Assembly (NCBI GenBank): GCA_021799875.1
Contig: JAJYZP010000015.1
Coordinates: 1 to 37,751, forward strand
Direction: 5' to 3'
From: Actinomycetes bacterium
GTDB taxonomy: Bacteria; Actinomycetota; Acidimicrobiia; Acidimicrobiales; Acidimicrobiaceae
DNA: 37,751 nt
A program made the translations under genes and the position numbers. The notes under the pieces were generated by a model. The model did no database searches and was not told the origin of the DNA. It saw nothing but the letters and a program-made list of their open reading frames with translations. Every line of letters begins with the position of its first letter. Positions within the stretch are counted from its first letter, which is position 1. This document shows, one piece after another, positions 16,397-25,444 of this stretch.

Positions 16397-17300
16397 GATA
16401 TTGAGCGAGGGCCACGAGCGCCCCTAGGGAGAGGGTGTGAAGAATCACGTCTCGGCCACCGATGAAGTAGACGGCCACCGTTCCAAATCCCGCTATGAGC
16501 GAGAGAGCAGTGAAGTAGACGCGTCCGGCGAGTGCAAGTCGGACGCCTGAGTCTCTCACCGATGCTGCGTAGGTATCGAACTCCTTGAGTTCGGATCGAT
16601 GTGAACCGAAGAGTTTGACCAACAGGGCGCCTGAGACATTGAACCGCTCCTCTTCCATGGTTGACATCTGGGCGTTCGCTTGCATCTGTCGGCGGGCGAA
16701 GCCCGAAAGTCGGCCACCGACCCTTCGGTCGAGGAGGATGATCGCCGGTACCAAGGTGAGAGAGACCAAGGTGACCTCGAAGGAGAGCTGAATCATGAAG
16801 AAGAGTGTGAAGGCTAGCGTTGCGACGTCGGAGACCACTGATGCGAAGGTGCTGACGGTCTGTTGCGATCCGAGAACGTCGTTGTTGAGGCGTGAGAGAA
16901 GCGATCCAGTTTGGCTTTGGGAGAAGAAGGAGATGGAGAGCTGCTGGATATGGTCGAAGAGTGCGACTCGCAACCGATAGATCAGACCCTCTCCAATAAG
17001 GGAACTGAGATATCGGTTGAGCACACCGAGCCCCGACTGACCGACAGTGAGTAGGAGTACGAGGAGTGCGTCGATGGTGAGGTCCCTGAATGAGCGTTTC
17101 GGTATGGCGCTGTCGATGATGGATTTGAAGACGATCGGAGGGAGAGCTCCAAGTAAGGCGGCGCCGATGATCGTGCCGAGGTAGGCGACAAGGTGCGCCC
17201 GGTACGGTCGAGCAAACCCCCACGCTCGCAAGAGCGTCGCTCGTTCGATCTTGCGTCGTGGGTCTACGTTTTCAAAGCGTGCAGCGCGCATGTATTTCAT
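16397..17300 (-). CDS. ABC exporter, transmembrane part (5' part of a frameshifted gene)
   Basis: The permease half of a fused ABC exporter. It is about 300 residues with hydrophobic segments near 36-60, 75-95, 150-175, 180-200 and 260-285, and the coupling-helix region FSQSQTGSLLSRLNND (about 122) typical of the ABC_membrane fold. In its own frame it ends at 16308 with an unrelated tail (EALHPAHRSR). Removing one base at 16397 restores family sequence (LAQY then VSRLYTPLTDL) and runs straight into the ATPase at 15398-16396, giving one protein of about 634 residues. Either a mutation has split the gene or the sequence has a one-base error. It is divergent from bluB with a 57-nt gap. Confidence 0.85.
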
Positions 17301-17357
17301 AGACAGTTGGCTAGCCTTTGTTCGTTTACGGTGCAGAAGTCTGGCAGGTTCGTAAAG

Positions 17358-18038
17358 ATGGAGAGAGTGAATCCGCTCGCACAGGCAGTCTACTCAGTGG
17401 TACTAACTCGTCGCGATGTGCGAAGTCAGTTCACGGGCGAGCCAATCGATCCGCAGGTACTTGGACGGATCCTTCAAGGTGCTCACAGTGCGCCGAGCGT
17501 AGGGATGTCTCAACCTTGGGACTTCATCCTCGTCGATGACGTTGGTCAGCGCGAGACGTTTCGGGATCACGTTCTCTCTGAGCGTCAGATCTTTTTAGAA
17601 TCGCTCGATCCGACCCGACGAGAGACGTTTCTTGGCATCAGAATCGAGGGCATCTTGGAGTCGTCGCTCGGGATCGTCGTTACCTATGACCCTTCACGAG
17701 GATCGCCCGCTGTGCTTGGTCGTCATGCGATCGCCGACGCCGGTCTCTACTCTGTCTGTCTTGCGATTGAAAATCTGTGGCTCTGTGCCCAGGCGGAGTC
17801 GATAGGGGTCGGTTGGGTCTCGTTCTACAGGGAGGAGTTTCTCGCAGAGCTCGTGGGTCTTCCTGCGGGAGTACGCCCGGTGGCGTGGCTCTGTATCGGA
17901 CCGGTCTCACATTTTGAAGCTACTCCAGATCTCGAGCGGCTTAACTGGCAGTCTCGGCGGCCGATCCTGCCTCACGTAGCTCGCGGGCGTTACGGAGAGC
18001 ACGACGGCCTGTTCGATATCGTAACGCTGCCCCAGTAG
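17358..18038 (+). CDS. bluB: 5,6-dimethylbenzimidazole synthase (BluB)
   Basis: A 226-residue flavin-destructase of the nitroreductase fold, converting FMNH2 with O2 to 5,6-dimethylbenzimidazole, the lower ligand of cobalamin. The BluB signature is clear: LTRRDVRSQFTGEPIDPQVL, then GAHSAPSVGMSQPWDFILV (about 38-56), the mid-part AIADAGLYSVCLAIENL, and GVGWVSFY in the flavin-binding C-terminal half. ATG 17358 follows GCAGGTT by 9 nt; the frame is open further upstream into the divergent exporter, but those residues do not resemble BluB. No other cob gene and no cobalamin riboswitch is visible in the short upstream gap. Confidence 0.9.
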   Translation: MERVNPLAQAVYSVVLTRRDVRSQFTGEPIDPQVLGRILQGAHSAPSVGMSQPWDFILVDDVGQRETFRDHVLSERQIFLESLDPTRRETFLGIRIEGILESSLGIVVTYDPSRGSPAVLGRHAIADAGLYSVCLAIENLWLCAQAESIGVGWVSFYREEFLAELVGLPAGVRPVAWLCIGPVSHFEATPDLERLNWQSRRPILPHVARGRYGEHDGLFDIVTLPQ

Positions 18039-18321
18039 CGCTCGAAGAGTGGTCGCTGGACCTCTGCAGGCCGCTCAGGGCTGCATGTCCCTCGATTTTC
18101 CGTATGCACTTTGGTCACCTCCGTTCATCTTCGTCTACTCCCCCTTGCCTACGTCAAAGACGCTCTGCTTTGAGAAGGAGCCATTTGGTCTTTTAGGCAA
18201 CTCAGAGGGATCACTGGGCTATCGTCGAAGGGGTGAGACCAGCTCAGAGCCGAAGAGTATCGCGTACGGCAGGTGGAGTCGCTATCCCTCTCTGGCCCGG
18301 TCTCACGAGCGGAGCGTGTCG

Positions 18322-18559
18322 ATGAGTACTACTCATCTTCCCCATTGTATCGAAATCTCAACGGCGAGACTAGATGCTGCGGTGGAGTTGGCGCTCTCGG
18401 CTCAAGAGCGAGACCGGAGTAACGATACAAGGTGATGGCCGCAAGATCGCAGGAGTAGACGAGGGGCGAGGCTGCACGGTTGTTGCGCGTCTTTGGGTAC
18501 GTGGAGGCGCCCCACCAGATGTGGCGACGTTGGTCGATGCACTCGATGTTGGGCACTGA
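18322..18559 (+). pseudogene. Possible small ORF split by a frameshift
   Basis: An ATG at 18322 has GGAG 6-10 nt upstream and opens 37 codons (MSTTHLPHCIEISTARLD, then AAVELALSAQERDRS) ending at 18435. The overlapping +1 frame continues in coding-like style (TGVTIQGDGRKIAGVDEG, then CTVVARLWVRGGAPPDVA, LVDALDVGH) to the stop at 18559. One base shift near 18410-18420 would give a single ~79-residue protein just upstream of the glutamate dehydrogenase. I do not recognise a family. Chance open frames of this size are common, so this is weak. Confidence 0.22.
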
Positions 18560-18563
18560 GAAG

Positions 18564-18569
18564 AGGAGG
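18564..18569 (+). promoter_or_regulatory. Ribosome binding site deciding between two ATGs
   Basis: AGGAGG at 18564-18569 lies 2 nt before ATG 18572 but 8 nt before ATG 18578. The spacing favours 18578 as the real start of the glutamate dehydrogenase. Confidence 0.65.
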
Positions 18570-18577
18570 GTATGGCA

Positions 18578-21500
18578 ATGGAGCCAGTACCACAGAGCGG
18601 CGACGAGCTGAGAGCTCGCATAGCGGAGACCGTCGAGGCAACCAATGAGGAACGCAGGCTCATGGTTGAGCTGATGGCCCTCGAGCAGGATCGACTCGGC
18701 GTGCTTGAGATGCAGACTCTGTCGGACCGACAGATCGGAAGGGCGGTACGAGCACTTGCTCGAGCGATCTCTGCAATCGGTCTTGACGGCGGTGGCAGTA
18801 TCTCTGTTGTGAGTCCAGGTCAGGCGGACGTATCAGGTTCGATCCCTTCCGATCTCCAAAGCACCTACGTGTCGCTTGTGACTCCAGATATGGCGTATCT
18901 CGTCGATACCGTGACCGACGCAATCGTTGATCAAGCCCGCTTTACGATTCATCCTCTCGTGAGTGCGGTGCGTCTTCGCTCTCTTGGCGTAGAGTTACCC
19001 TCTGACGTAGAGATGTACTCTCTGTTCTACGCCGAGTTGGATCGCTCACTCGACTCCGACTCGGTTTCGAGACTCCAACACGAGCTAGAGGAGTCCTTCG
19101 CCGGACTCAGCGCAGTTCACGATGCCTCCGAGGAGATGATGTCCTCATTGACCTCTTGGGCTCGGAGGGTGAGTGGGGTGGATGTGGTTGACGCTCCGGT
19201 GGTGTTAGGCTCACTCGGTCTCCGCAACTTCCGACCACTTGCCACCGTGAGCGTTCACGAAGGCACAACTCGCTGCATAGGAGCGATCGAGAAGATGGAT
19301 CCTGGAGAGGTCCTGAGCTCTCTTGGTGACGAGGTTGAGCTGTATCAGGCCACCGATATTCGACTCACCGGAGGTATATCGTCGGTGACCTCGAAGGTCG
19401 TGATGCGCCGGAAACTTCGATACCTGCGGTTTAGCTCAAGTGATTCGGCCGATTCTGAGATATTTTTCGGCGTCTTTCTACCGGCTCAGCTGGGACGTGC
19501 CATAGAGGAGGTTCCCAACGTCCGTCGGAACGTGGGAGCGGTCCTCCATGAACTGGGGCATCCAAGCTCGAGCTACGCCCACCGATCCACTATGAGCTTT
19601 CTAGAGGCATTGAACGCCGATGAGATCCTGTTCCTGCCGGTCTCAGAACTCGTTCAACTCGTTTCGATGGCGCTCGCCGTTGAGGAGATACCTCAGCTTC
19701 GTCTCTATCTCAGACCATGGAGCTCTCAGGACCCTACTGGACCGAAACGAGCCTTTTTAATGCTGCCAGCGTCTCGCTACTCAGAGGGTCGAGTCGAGAC
19801 GCTCACTCGGCACCTTGTTGAGCGGCTCGGCGGCACCTCCTTTGAACTTGATGCCGCTACGGTGACCCAGCGACGTGCGGTCGTTGGCCTGATCTTCGAC
19901 ACGGAACAGGCCGCGTGCGATCTCGACACTATTCTTCTGCTCGAGCGTGAGCTGGACGAGCTGAGTCTTCCCTGGGATGAGATTCTCCGAACGCTGCTCT
20001 GTGATCGGCTCGGTCGTCGACAAGGGCAAACGCTTTTCCAGCGTTATCGTCGCTCCTTTGAGATCTCCTATACCGACGACTTCAAACCGGAACAGGGTTT
20101 TGCTGACATTTTGGCATTTGAAGAGTTGCTCGCCACCGATCGTGCACTGTCTGTCTCGCTGCTATCACCTGCCGACGGTCGGGATCTCTATGGTGGACTT
20201 CGTCTCCATCTTCTCAAACGCGGCTCGTGGATGATGCTTTCGGAGATACTGCCGGTACTTGAGCACTTCGGCTTTGCGGTCGTAGATGAGTTGCCGTACT
20301 CCTTTGATCTCGACGGAGAAGAAGCATGGATCTTCAATCTTGGGCTGCGATGGTCCGGCGCTAAGAGCGATGAGGTCGTCGAGCTCACTCCTGACACAGT
20401 AGAGCGGGTCCGTGCGGCAATGAGCGAGATCTGGGAGCACGGCGGTGAAGACGATGCTCTGAACTCTCTCGTGCTCTCGTCGAGCTTGAGCTTTGACGAC
20501 GTGATGGTCCTTCGGACCTATGCGTCGTATCTGCGATTTACTACGTTGGGGTTTTCTGAGGCCTATGTGCAGAGTGCGCTGCGTGATAATCCTCAAGTTG
20601 CCGAACTAATCGTGAAGTTTGCCAAGACGCGCCTTGATCCAGCGGAGGCCGACGTTGCCAGTCGCGAGAGTGAGCTTGCGGTCCTTGCTCAACTCGAAGA
20701 AGCACTCGTGCAGGTCTCTTCTCTCGATCACGACAAAATCTTTAAAGCGTTAGCCTCCGTAGTGCTCGCTACTGTGCGCACCAATGCGTTTTCGCGTCCA
20801 CGAGGTCGTGGGGTTGGTATCAAGCTGGTGCCCTCTGATGCAATCGGACTACCCAAGCCGCTCCCGCATTTTGAGATCTACTACCGCTCCCAGGGCGTTG
20901 AGGCCGTCCACTTACGAGGTGGGTCGGTGGCTCGAGGTGGGATTCGATGGTCGGATAGGCCCGAGGATTTTCGAACGGAGATTCTTGGCCTGATGAAGGC
21001 GCAGACCGTGAAAAACTCGGTGATCGTCCCAGTGGGATCGAAGGGCGGATTTGTCCTACGGCAAATGCCTCGTGACCGAGGCGAGCTCTCGCTGCGGGTT
21101 CGGGAGGGATACCGCGAGTTCATGGAGGCGCTCTTGTCCTTGACCGACAATATCGTTGGAGGCTCGGTTCGTCACCCCCAAGATATGGTGATTCTTGACG
21201 ACGATGATCCCTACCTCGTCGTTGCTGCGGATAAGGGGACCGCAACATTTTCCGACTTAGCTAATGAGATCTCCGACGAACACGGGTTCTGGCTCGGTGA
21301 TGCCTTTGCGTCTGGCGGATCGCGGGGGTATGACCATAAGAAGATGGGCATCACTGCAAAGGGAGCCTGGAAATCTGTTGAGCATCACTTTGGGCATCTA
21401 GGCGTCATCCCAACGCAGGATCCGATCACGGTAGTGGGGATCGGTGACATGTCTGGAGACGTGTTCGGAAATGCGATGCTGCTCTCTCGATCGATCCGAT

Positions 21501-23362
21501 TGGTTGCAGCCTTTGATCATCGCGACATTTTTCTCGACCCCGACCCCGACCCAGAACTCTCTGCGTTGGAGCGAGAGCGTCTTTTTGCTCTCGAGGGTTC
21601 GAGTTGGCGAGATTACGACCTCGCAAAAATCTCCAAAGGAGGAGGAGTTTTCTCAAGGTCACAGAAGTCGATTGAGATCTCCGACGAGGTGGCGAGAGCC
21701 TTGTCGATGCAGAGTGGTACGTACGAACCCGCAGTAGTAGTCCGATCGATCTTGAGCGCGGATGTCGATCTCCTCTGGAATGGCGGCGTTGGGACCTTCG
21801 TCAAGGCCACGAGTGAGAGCAACGCAGACGTGATGGACAAGGCCAACGATGCCGTTCGCATTAGCGCGACAGAGCTTCGAGCTTCCGTGCTCGGGGAGGG
21901 CGGAAATCTCGGTCTGACACAGCTTGCTAGGGTTGAATATGCTCGTGGGGGTGGATCGTGCAATACCGATGCGATCGATAACTCAGCCGGAGTGGATACC
22001 TCGGACCACGAAGTCAATCTGAAGATACTCTTTAGCGCTCTGATTGCGCAGGGACGTGCGGACCTAGCGTTGAGAGATGAGATCTTAGCGAGGGCTGAGC
22101 CCGAGATCGAGGCACAGGTTCTCTCCGACAACGTCTTGCAAAACTGGGTCCTATCGCTCGCTGAGCACTCGTTCCCATTCTCTTCGACGGCGTTTGTCCG
22201 GATGACGGAGCGTCTCGTTCGTGAGGCAGACCTGGACTGCGCCGTTGAGTTTCTGCCAACTCCAACCGGAATGCGCCTGCGGTTTCGGGAAGGTCAACCT
22301 CTTTTTCGCCCGGAACTGTCGGTGCTGCTGGCTTACGCGAAGATCCACATCTATCGCTCCCTTCTCGACTCCGATGTCGTGAGCGACCCTCGAGCGATTG
22401 CGTGCTATCGGGAGTACTTCCCAACGGAGATCCAGCCTCGGCTCGACGAACTCGATACCGATCATCGACTACAACGTGAGATCACCGCAACGGTGTTGTC
22501 CAATCTCATCGTCAATACGGTCGGAATTACTGCGGTCTACGAACTGTCAGACCTGGCTTCCATCTCGCTCGATCGAGCTGCAACCGCAATCTTCTGCGCT
22601 ATCGAGCTACTCTCGGCCCGGAGTAGGTTATGGAACTTGATCGTCTCGGAGTCATCGCCTCTCCAAGGTCGGGTGGAGTTGATGGGACGGCAGGGAGCTG
22701 CGATTGTGCGAGTTGCTCGCTGGATCGTGACCTCCCTTCCCCGCCATCTCGGAGTGCAGGAGATCTGCGAGCGATACGAGCTGCTCATCTCGCTCTTGCT
22801 GGCCGATCTCCCAATCGTGCTCGACGAGGCGGGCCGAGCGCGTCTCGAGGCCGAGACGGATGGTCTCTTACAGGTAGGACTCTCGCCTGCCTCTGCGGAG
22901 TATTTTGCTGCGGTTGATATTCTCGCGAATATCCCGGCCGTGCTCGAGCTCGGCCTCCAGTCGGCCCCAGTCGACGTTCATCAGGCAACGAGGCTCTACT
23001 TCTGGCTTGGTGCCAAGGTTGGCCTCCCGAGTGTCCGTGCAAAACTGAGCTCGCTCGCGCCGAATGGATACTGGGAGGAGTCATCTCGAGAGCTTCTCTT
23101 CGTGAGCGTTGCCGACGCTCAGCTTGGGCTCTGTCGGAGTTTAATTCAGGCGATTCGGGAACGTTGCACAACTCGACCAACAGACGAAGAGCTCGATGCA
23201 TCCGTTGAGACCTGGGTCACTGCTCACGCAGTGGTTCTTTCGCAGCTCGAGCAGATTACCAGTGGCCTCTCGGTGTTGACGAGCGTACCTCTCGCACAGC
23301 TTCACGTCGTCGTGGGCGAGATCGCACTGCTCGTTCGCGAGCTCGACGCAACGGAGCGCTAA
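18578..23362 (+). CDS. gdh: NAD-specific glutamate dehydrogenase, large (GDH-180) type
   Basis: A 1594-residue NAD-dependent glutamate dehydrogenase converting glutamate to 2-oxoglutarate and ammonia. The size matches the large bacterial class. An N-terminal regulatory region of about 700 residues (ACT-like segments) precedes the catalytic core. Core motifs are RGGIRWSDRPEDFRTEILGL, then KNSVIVPVGSKGGF with the substrate-binding Lys near 822, and GIGDMSGDVFGNAML at the start of the NAD domain (about 953). Further on are WNGGVGTFVKA (about 1066), LGEGGNLGLTQLARVEY (about 1104) and NSAGVDTSDHEVNLKIL (about 1138). A C-terminal helical region follows. No frameshift is seen over its full length. 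The start is set by the spacing from AGGAGG. It is probably monocistronic and catabolic. Confidence 0.95.
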   Translation: MEPVPQSGDELRARIAETVEATNEERRLMVELMALEQDRLGVLEMQTLSDRQIGRAVRALARAISAIGLDGGGSISVVSPGQADVSGSIPSDLQSTYVSLVTPDMAYLVDTVTDAIVDQARFTIHPLVSAVRLRSLGVELPSDVEMYSLFYAELDRSLDSDSVSRLQHELEESFAGLSAVHDASEEMMSSLTSWARRVSGVDVVDAPVVLGSLGLRNFRPLATVSVHEGTTRCIGAIEKMDPGEVLSSLGDEVELYQATDIRLTGGISSVTSKVVMRRKLRYLRFSSSDSADSEIFFGVFLPAQLGRAIEEVPNVRRNVGAVLHELGHPSSSYAHRSTMSFLEALNADEILFLPVSELVQLVSMALAVEEIPQLRLYLRPWSSQDPTGPKRAFLMLPASRYSEGRVETLTRHLVERLGGTSFELDAATVTQRRAVVGLIFDTEQAACDLDTILLLERELDELSLPWDEILRTLLCDRLGRRQGQTLFQRYRRSFEISYTDDFKPEQGFADILAFEELLATDRALSVSLLSPADGRDLYGGLRLHLLKRGSWMMLSEILPVLEHFGFAVVDELPYSFDLDGEEAWIFNLGLRWSGAKSDEVVELTPDTVERVRAAMSEIWEHGGEDDALNSLVLSSSLSFDDVMVLRTYASYLRFTTLGFSEAYVQSALRDNPQVAELIVKFAKTRLDPAEADVASRESELAVLAQLEEALVQVSSLDHDKIFKALASVVLATVRTNAFSRPRGRGVGIKLVPSDAIGLPKPLPHFEIYYRSQGVEAVHLRGGSVARGGIRWSDRPEDFRTEILGLMKAQTVKNSVIVPVGSKGGFVLRQMPRDRGELSLRVREGYREFMEALLSLTDNIVGGSVRHPQDMVILDDDDPYLVVAADKGTATFSDLANEISDEHGFWLGDAFASGGSRGYDHKKMGITAKGAWKSVEHHFGHLGVIPTQDPITVVGIGDMSGDVFGNAMLLSRSIRLVAAFDHRDIFLDPDPDPELSALERERLFALEGSSWRDYDLAKISKGGGVFSRSQKSIEISDEVARALSMQSGTYEPAVVVRSILSADVDLLWNGGVGTFVKATSESNADVMDKANDAVRISATELRASVLGEGGNLGLTQLARVEYARGGGSCNTDAIDNSAGVDTSDHEVNLKILFSALIAQGRADLALRDEILARAEPEIEAQVLSDNVLQNWVLSLAEHSFPFSSTAFVRMTERLVREADLDCAVEFLPTPTGMRLRFREGQPLFRPELSVLLAYAKIHIYRSLLDSDVVSDPRAIACYREYFPTEIQPRLDELDTDHRLQREITATVLSNLIVNTVGITAVYELSDLASISLDRAATAIFCAIELLSARSRLWNLIVSESSPLQGRVELMGRQGAAIVRVARWIVTSLPRHLGVQEICERYELLISLLLADLPIVLDEAGRARLEAETDGLLQVGLSPASAEYFAAVDILANIPAVLELGLQSAPVDVHQATRLYFWLGAKVGLPSVRAKLSSLAPNGYWEESSRELLFVSVADAQLGLCRSLIQAIRERCTTRPTDEELDASVETWVTAHAVVLSQLEQITSGLSVLTSVPLAQLHVVVGEIALLVRELDATER

Positions 23363-23546
23363 CGCGGAGGCGGTACGTCTGGATGCGGGAATCGCGGCGC
23401 ACTTGAGAGACCTGTCATCGTCAGATCGATGGCGAGGCGGAAAGGGAGACGCTGTCGCATACTGCTGAGTCCATTGTGAGGTGCGGAGCGGCGTGGCTCA
23501 GTAGAGAGTCGGTGCTTGTGGCGCAAAGTGTCGTGCTCTTGGGTTG

Positions 23547-23576
23547 CGGTATCGGTACGAAAAGGTGCCGATACCG
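23547..23576. repeat. 12-bp stem-loop in intergenic DNA
   Basis: CGGTATCGGTAC at 23547-23558 and GTGCCGATACCG at 23565-23576 pair over 12 positions (one G-T wobble, nine outer pairs perfect) around a 6-nt loop GAAAAG. It is one of the strongest hairpins in the window. It lies 185 nt past the dehydrogenase stop and has no T-run, so it is not a standard terminator. It could be an RNA processing or 3'-end stabilising element, or a protein site. Confidence 0.6.
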
Positions 23577-23971
23577 GCCCGACAGTCGTGAGGGACGTTA
23601 ATGAGTGCTGAGTGCATGGCGGTTTTAGGAGGGTCTGAATTTTGCGAGATCTCCGAAGAAAGAGGCCTTTTGCAGAGAAGAATCGCTGAGAGCACGGTAG
23701 CAGCTCGAGTCCTCTGGTGTACGGAAGAGGTCGAAGTACCCTCCCTGTGAGCAATCGTGTAGGTGGGTTGCGAGACATCCGTCACCTTGTTGAGTGAGTT
23801 CTTTGGCAGGGGTGATTAGGTTAGCGATCAGATTTGGGAGAAGGTTATTCGACCGATGGTCCTGCTTCCAGGTTGCTCGTCCACGATGATCGTGAGAGGG
23901 CCGTGAGTCGAGTCTGCGCCTGTAGCGCTGTCGAAGTTCACTGATTCTTGGAATTGATTGGCATTCGTAAT

Positions 23972-23984
23972 CCTATCTGATAGG
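23972..23984. promoter_or_regulatory. 13-bp palindrome upstream of GGDEF-EAL gene
   Basis: CCTATC, a central T, then GATAGG form a perfect palindrome in an AT-richer stretch upstream of the gene starting at 24089. Candidate operator. No regulator can be named. Confidence 0.3.
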
Positions 23985-24088
23985 TTCTATTTCGTAGAAG
24001 CGCTACGGAGCGTGAGCTTCGTAGTCTGTTGTTTTGAAGAGTTTCCGGTTCGCTTGGGTCGGAGCGGCATATTTGAGGGAGTCTTCAG

Positions 24089-25438
24089 ATGGCGTCAGAT
24101 GGACGCATGGCCGATGGTGTCTTGAGTCGGCAGGACATCTTAGGGCAGGTCGAGGATCGGCGTCGTCGATCGCAGAGCTTCTCGTGTATCGTCATCGATC
24201 TCGATGGTTTTCGCTCGGTTAACGACCTACTTGGCGAGCGGGGGGGAGACTTCGTGCTCACCCAGGCTGCGGAACGTCTGCGACGCGTGTCTGATCAGTG
24301 GGGCGCGACTCTCGGTTGGCTCGGTGCTGATCAATTTCTAGTGCTGATCGCAGAGGATGACCCAGAGATAGCGACCGCGCGAGCTCTTGCGGCTACGCTC
24401 GAAGAGGCTGTACGCAGTCAACCTTTTGAGGTATTAGGACGTTTCTTGCGATTGACTGCGTCGCTAGGGGTCGGAAGCTCCGCTGGCGAGAGACCCGATG
24501 CTCTGCACCTCGTTCGTTCTGCTCACCTTGCGATGTACTACGCGAAATCTTCTCCAGACGCAGTTTCAGTCTATGGTGACGACAGCGAGAGGATTGGCGG
24601 TTCAGTAACGTCAGACCCCGAGCTGGCCGAGCTTTTGAACGTTGTGTTGACCGAGCATGGGGGAAGCGGCCTGCTTCTTGCGTACCAGCCGATCCTCAGT
24701 CTCGAAACCATGCAGATTCGTGGGCTCGAGGCATTGGTTCGCTGGGACCATCCACAACGAGGGATGCTGGTTCCGAGCGATTTCCTCGTCAGTGCGCAGA
24801 CATCTCGACTCTCGCGAGACCTCGACGGTTGGGTACTGCGGCGGGCCCTTGATGACTTGAAGTTGCTTGATACACTTCACCTCGGTCCGGAGTTCGTGAC
24901 CGTCAACTTGACCGGGAGTGATCTTGCGTACGAGGGATGCTCCGATGAGATTGTGGCCGAGCTAGAGCGACGCTCTCTGGATCCATCGCGCCTCGTTGTC
25001 GAGCTCACTGAGACGGATTTGGCGGCGAACAGCATCGGCGAGATCGCAGAGAGCCTTTGGGAGCTCCGAGACTCGGGCGTGAGAGTTGCGCTCGATGACT
25101 TTGGTACCGGGGCATCGTCCATCTCTCATCTTGACACCTTTCCAGCAGACGTTTTGAAGATCGACAAGTCGATGGTGCTCGGTGTGGGTGATAACCGAGC
25201 TCGTATGAGTTTGATTCGAGGTGTCGTCTCGCTCGCTCGTAACATCGGTCTCGAGGTGATAGCGGAAGGGGTCGACTCTTCCGAGGTCGTTGAGAAGCTC
25301 GCTTCTTTTGGGTGCGCAATGGGACAGGGCTACTTTCTTGGACGACCCATGCCGCTGAGTGAGGTGATGACCGTACTGCCGACCAGTGCAGGATCTGTTG
25401 CCGGTCGAGAGTCCTGCGATAGCACGGTCCAAATTTAA
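24089..25438 (+). CDS. c-di-GMP phosphodiesterase with degenerate GGDEF domain
   Basis: A 449-residue cytosolic GGDEF-EAL protein. The GGDEF domain (about 10-165) keeps the fold (IVIDLDGFRSVNDLLG) but its active-site motif reads GADQF (about 79-83), which should not make c-di-GMP. The EAL domain (about 185-435) looks complete: GLEALVRWDHP, VTVNLTGSDL, ELTETD, ALDDFGTGASS, LKIDKSM, AEGVDS and MGQGYFLGRPM. The likely activity is hydrolysis of c-di-GMP, perhaps with GTP bound to the dead GGDEF as an activator (known for some family members). There are no membrane or extra sensor domains. A GAGGGA precedes the ATG. The amidohydrolase gene begins 6 nt after its stop. Confidence 0.9.
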   Translation: MASDGRMADGVLSRQDILGQVEDRRRRSQSFSCIVIDLDGFRSVNDLLGERGGDFVLTQAAERLRRVSDQWGATLGWLGADQFLVLIAEDDPEIATARALAATLEEAVRSQPFEVLGRFLRLTASLGVGSSAGERPDALHLVRSAHLAMYYAKSSPDAVSVYGDDSERIGGSVTSDPELAELLNVVLTEHGGSGLLLAYQPILSLETMQIRGLEALVRWDHPQRGMLVPSDFLVSAQTSRLSRDLDGWVLRRALDDLKLLDTLHLGPEFVTVNLTGSDLAYEGCSDEIVAELERRSLDPSRLVVELTETDLAANSIGEIAESLWELRDSGVRVALDDFGTGASSISHLDTFPADVLKIDKSMVLGVGDNRARMSLIRGVVSLARNIGLEVIAEGVDSSEVVEKLASFGCAMGQGYFLGRPMPLSEVMTVLPTSAGSVAGRESCDSTVQI

Positions 25439-25444
25439 GGGCCT

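Larger units (their letters stand above)
18039..18577. other. Region between bluB and glutamate dehydrogenase
   Basis: About 540 nt without a secure gene. The second half (18322-18559) may hold a small frame-split ORF, listed separately. No terminator-like hairpin with a T-run was seen after bluB. The strong GAGGAGGG before the dehydrogenase start lies at its right end. Confidence 0.4.
23363..24088. other. Gene-free region after glutamate dehydrogenase
   Basis: About 725 nt with no gene I can support. A minus-strand frame of ~139 codons (23359-23778) is open but reads as an Arg/Pro/Ser-rich shadow without a start signal. Notable structures are the strong hairpin at 23547-23576 and, near the right end, a perfect 13-bp palindrome CCTATC-T-GATAGG (23972-23984). 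The latter lies in an AT-richer stretch about 105 nt before the GGDEF-EAL gene and may be a binding site in its promoter region. Confidence 0.4.

Noticed and set aside
17193-17357. Upstream extension of the bluB frame
   Set aside because: It lies over the 5' end of the divergent exporter and reads unlike BluB. ATG 17358 gives the family N-terminus.
17301-17357. Cobalamin riboswitch before bluB
   Set aside because: The gap is only 57 nt and I see no B12-box-like sequence.
23359-23778. Minus-strand 139-codon open frame after glutamate dehydrogenase
   Set aside because: The translation is Arg/Pro/Leu/Ser-rich without a recognisable domain and it crosses the strong hairpin at 23547-23576. No start signal.
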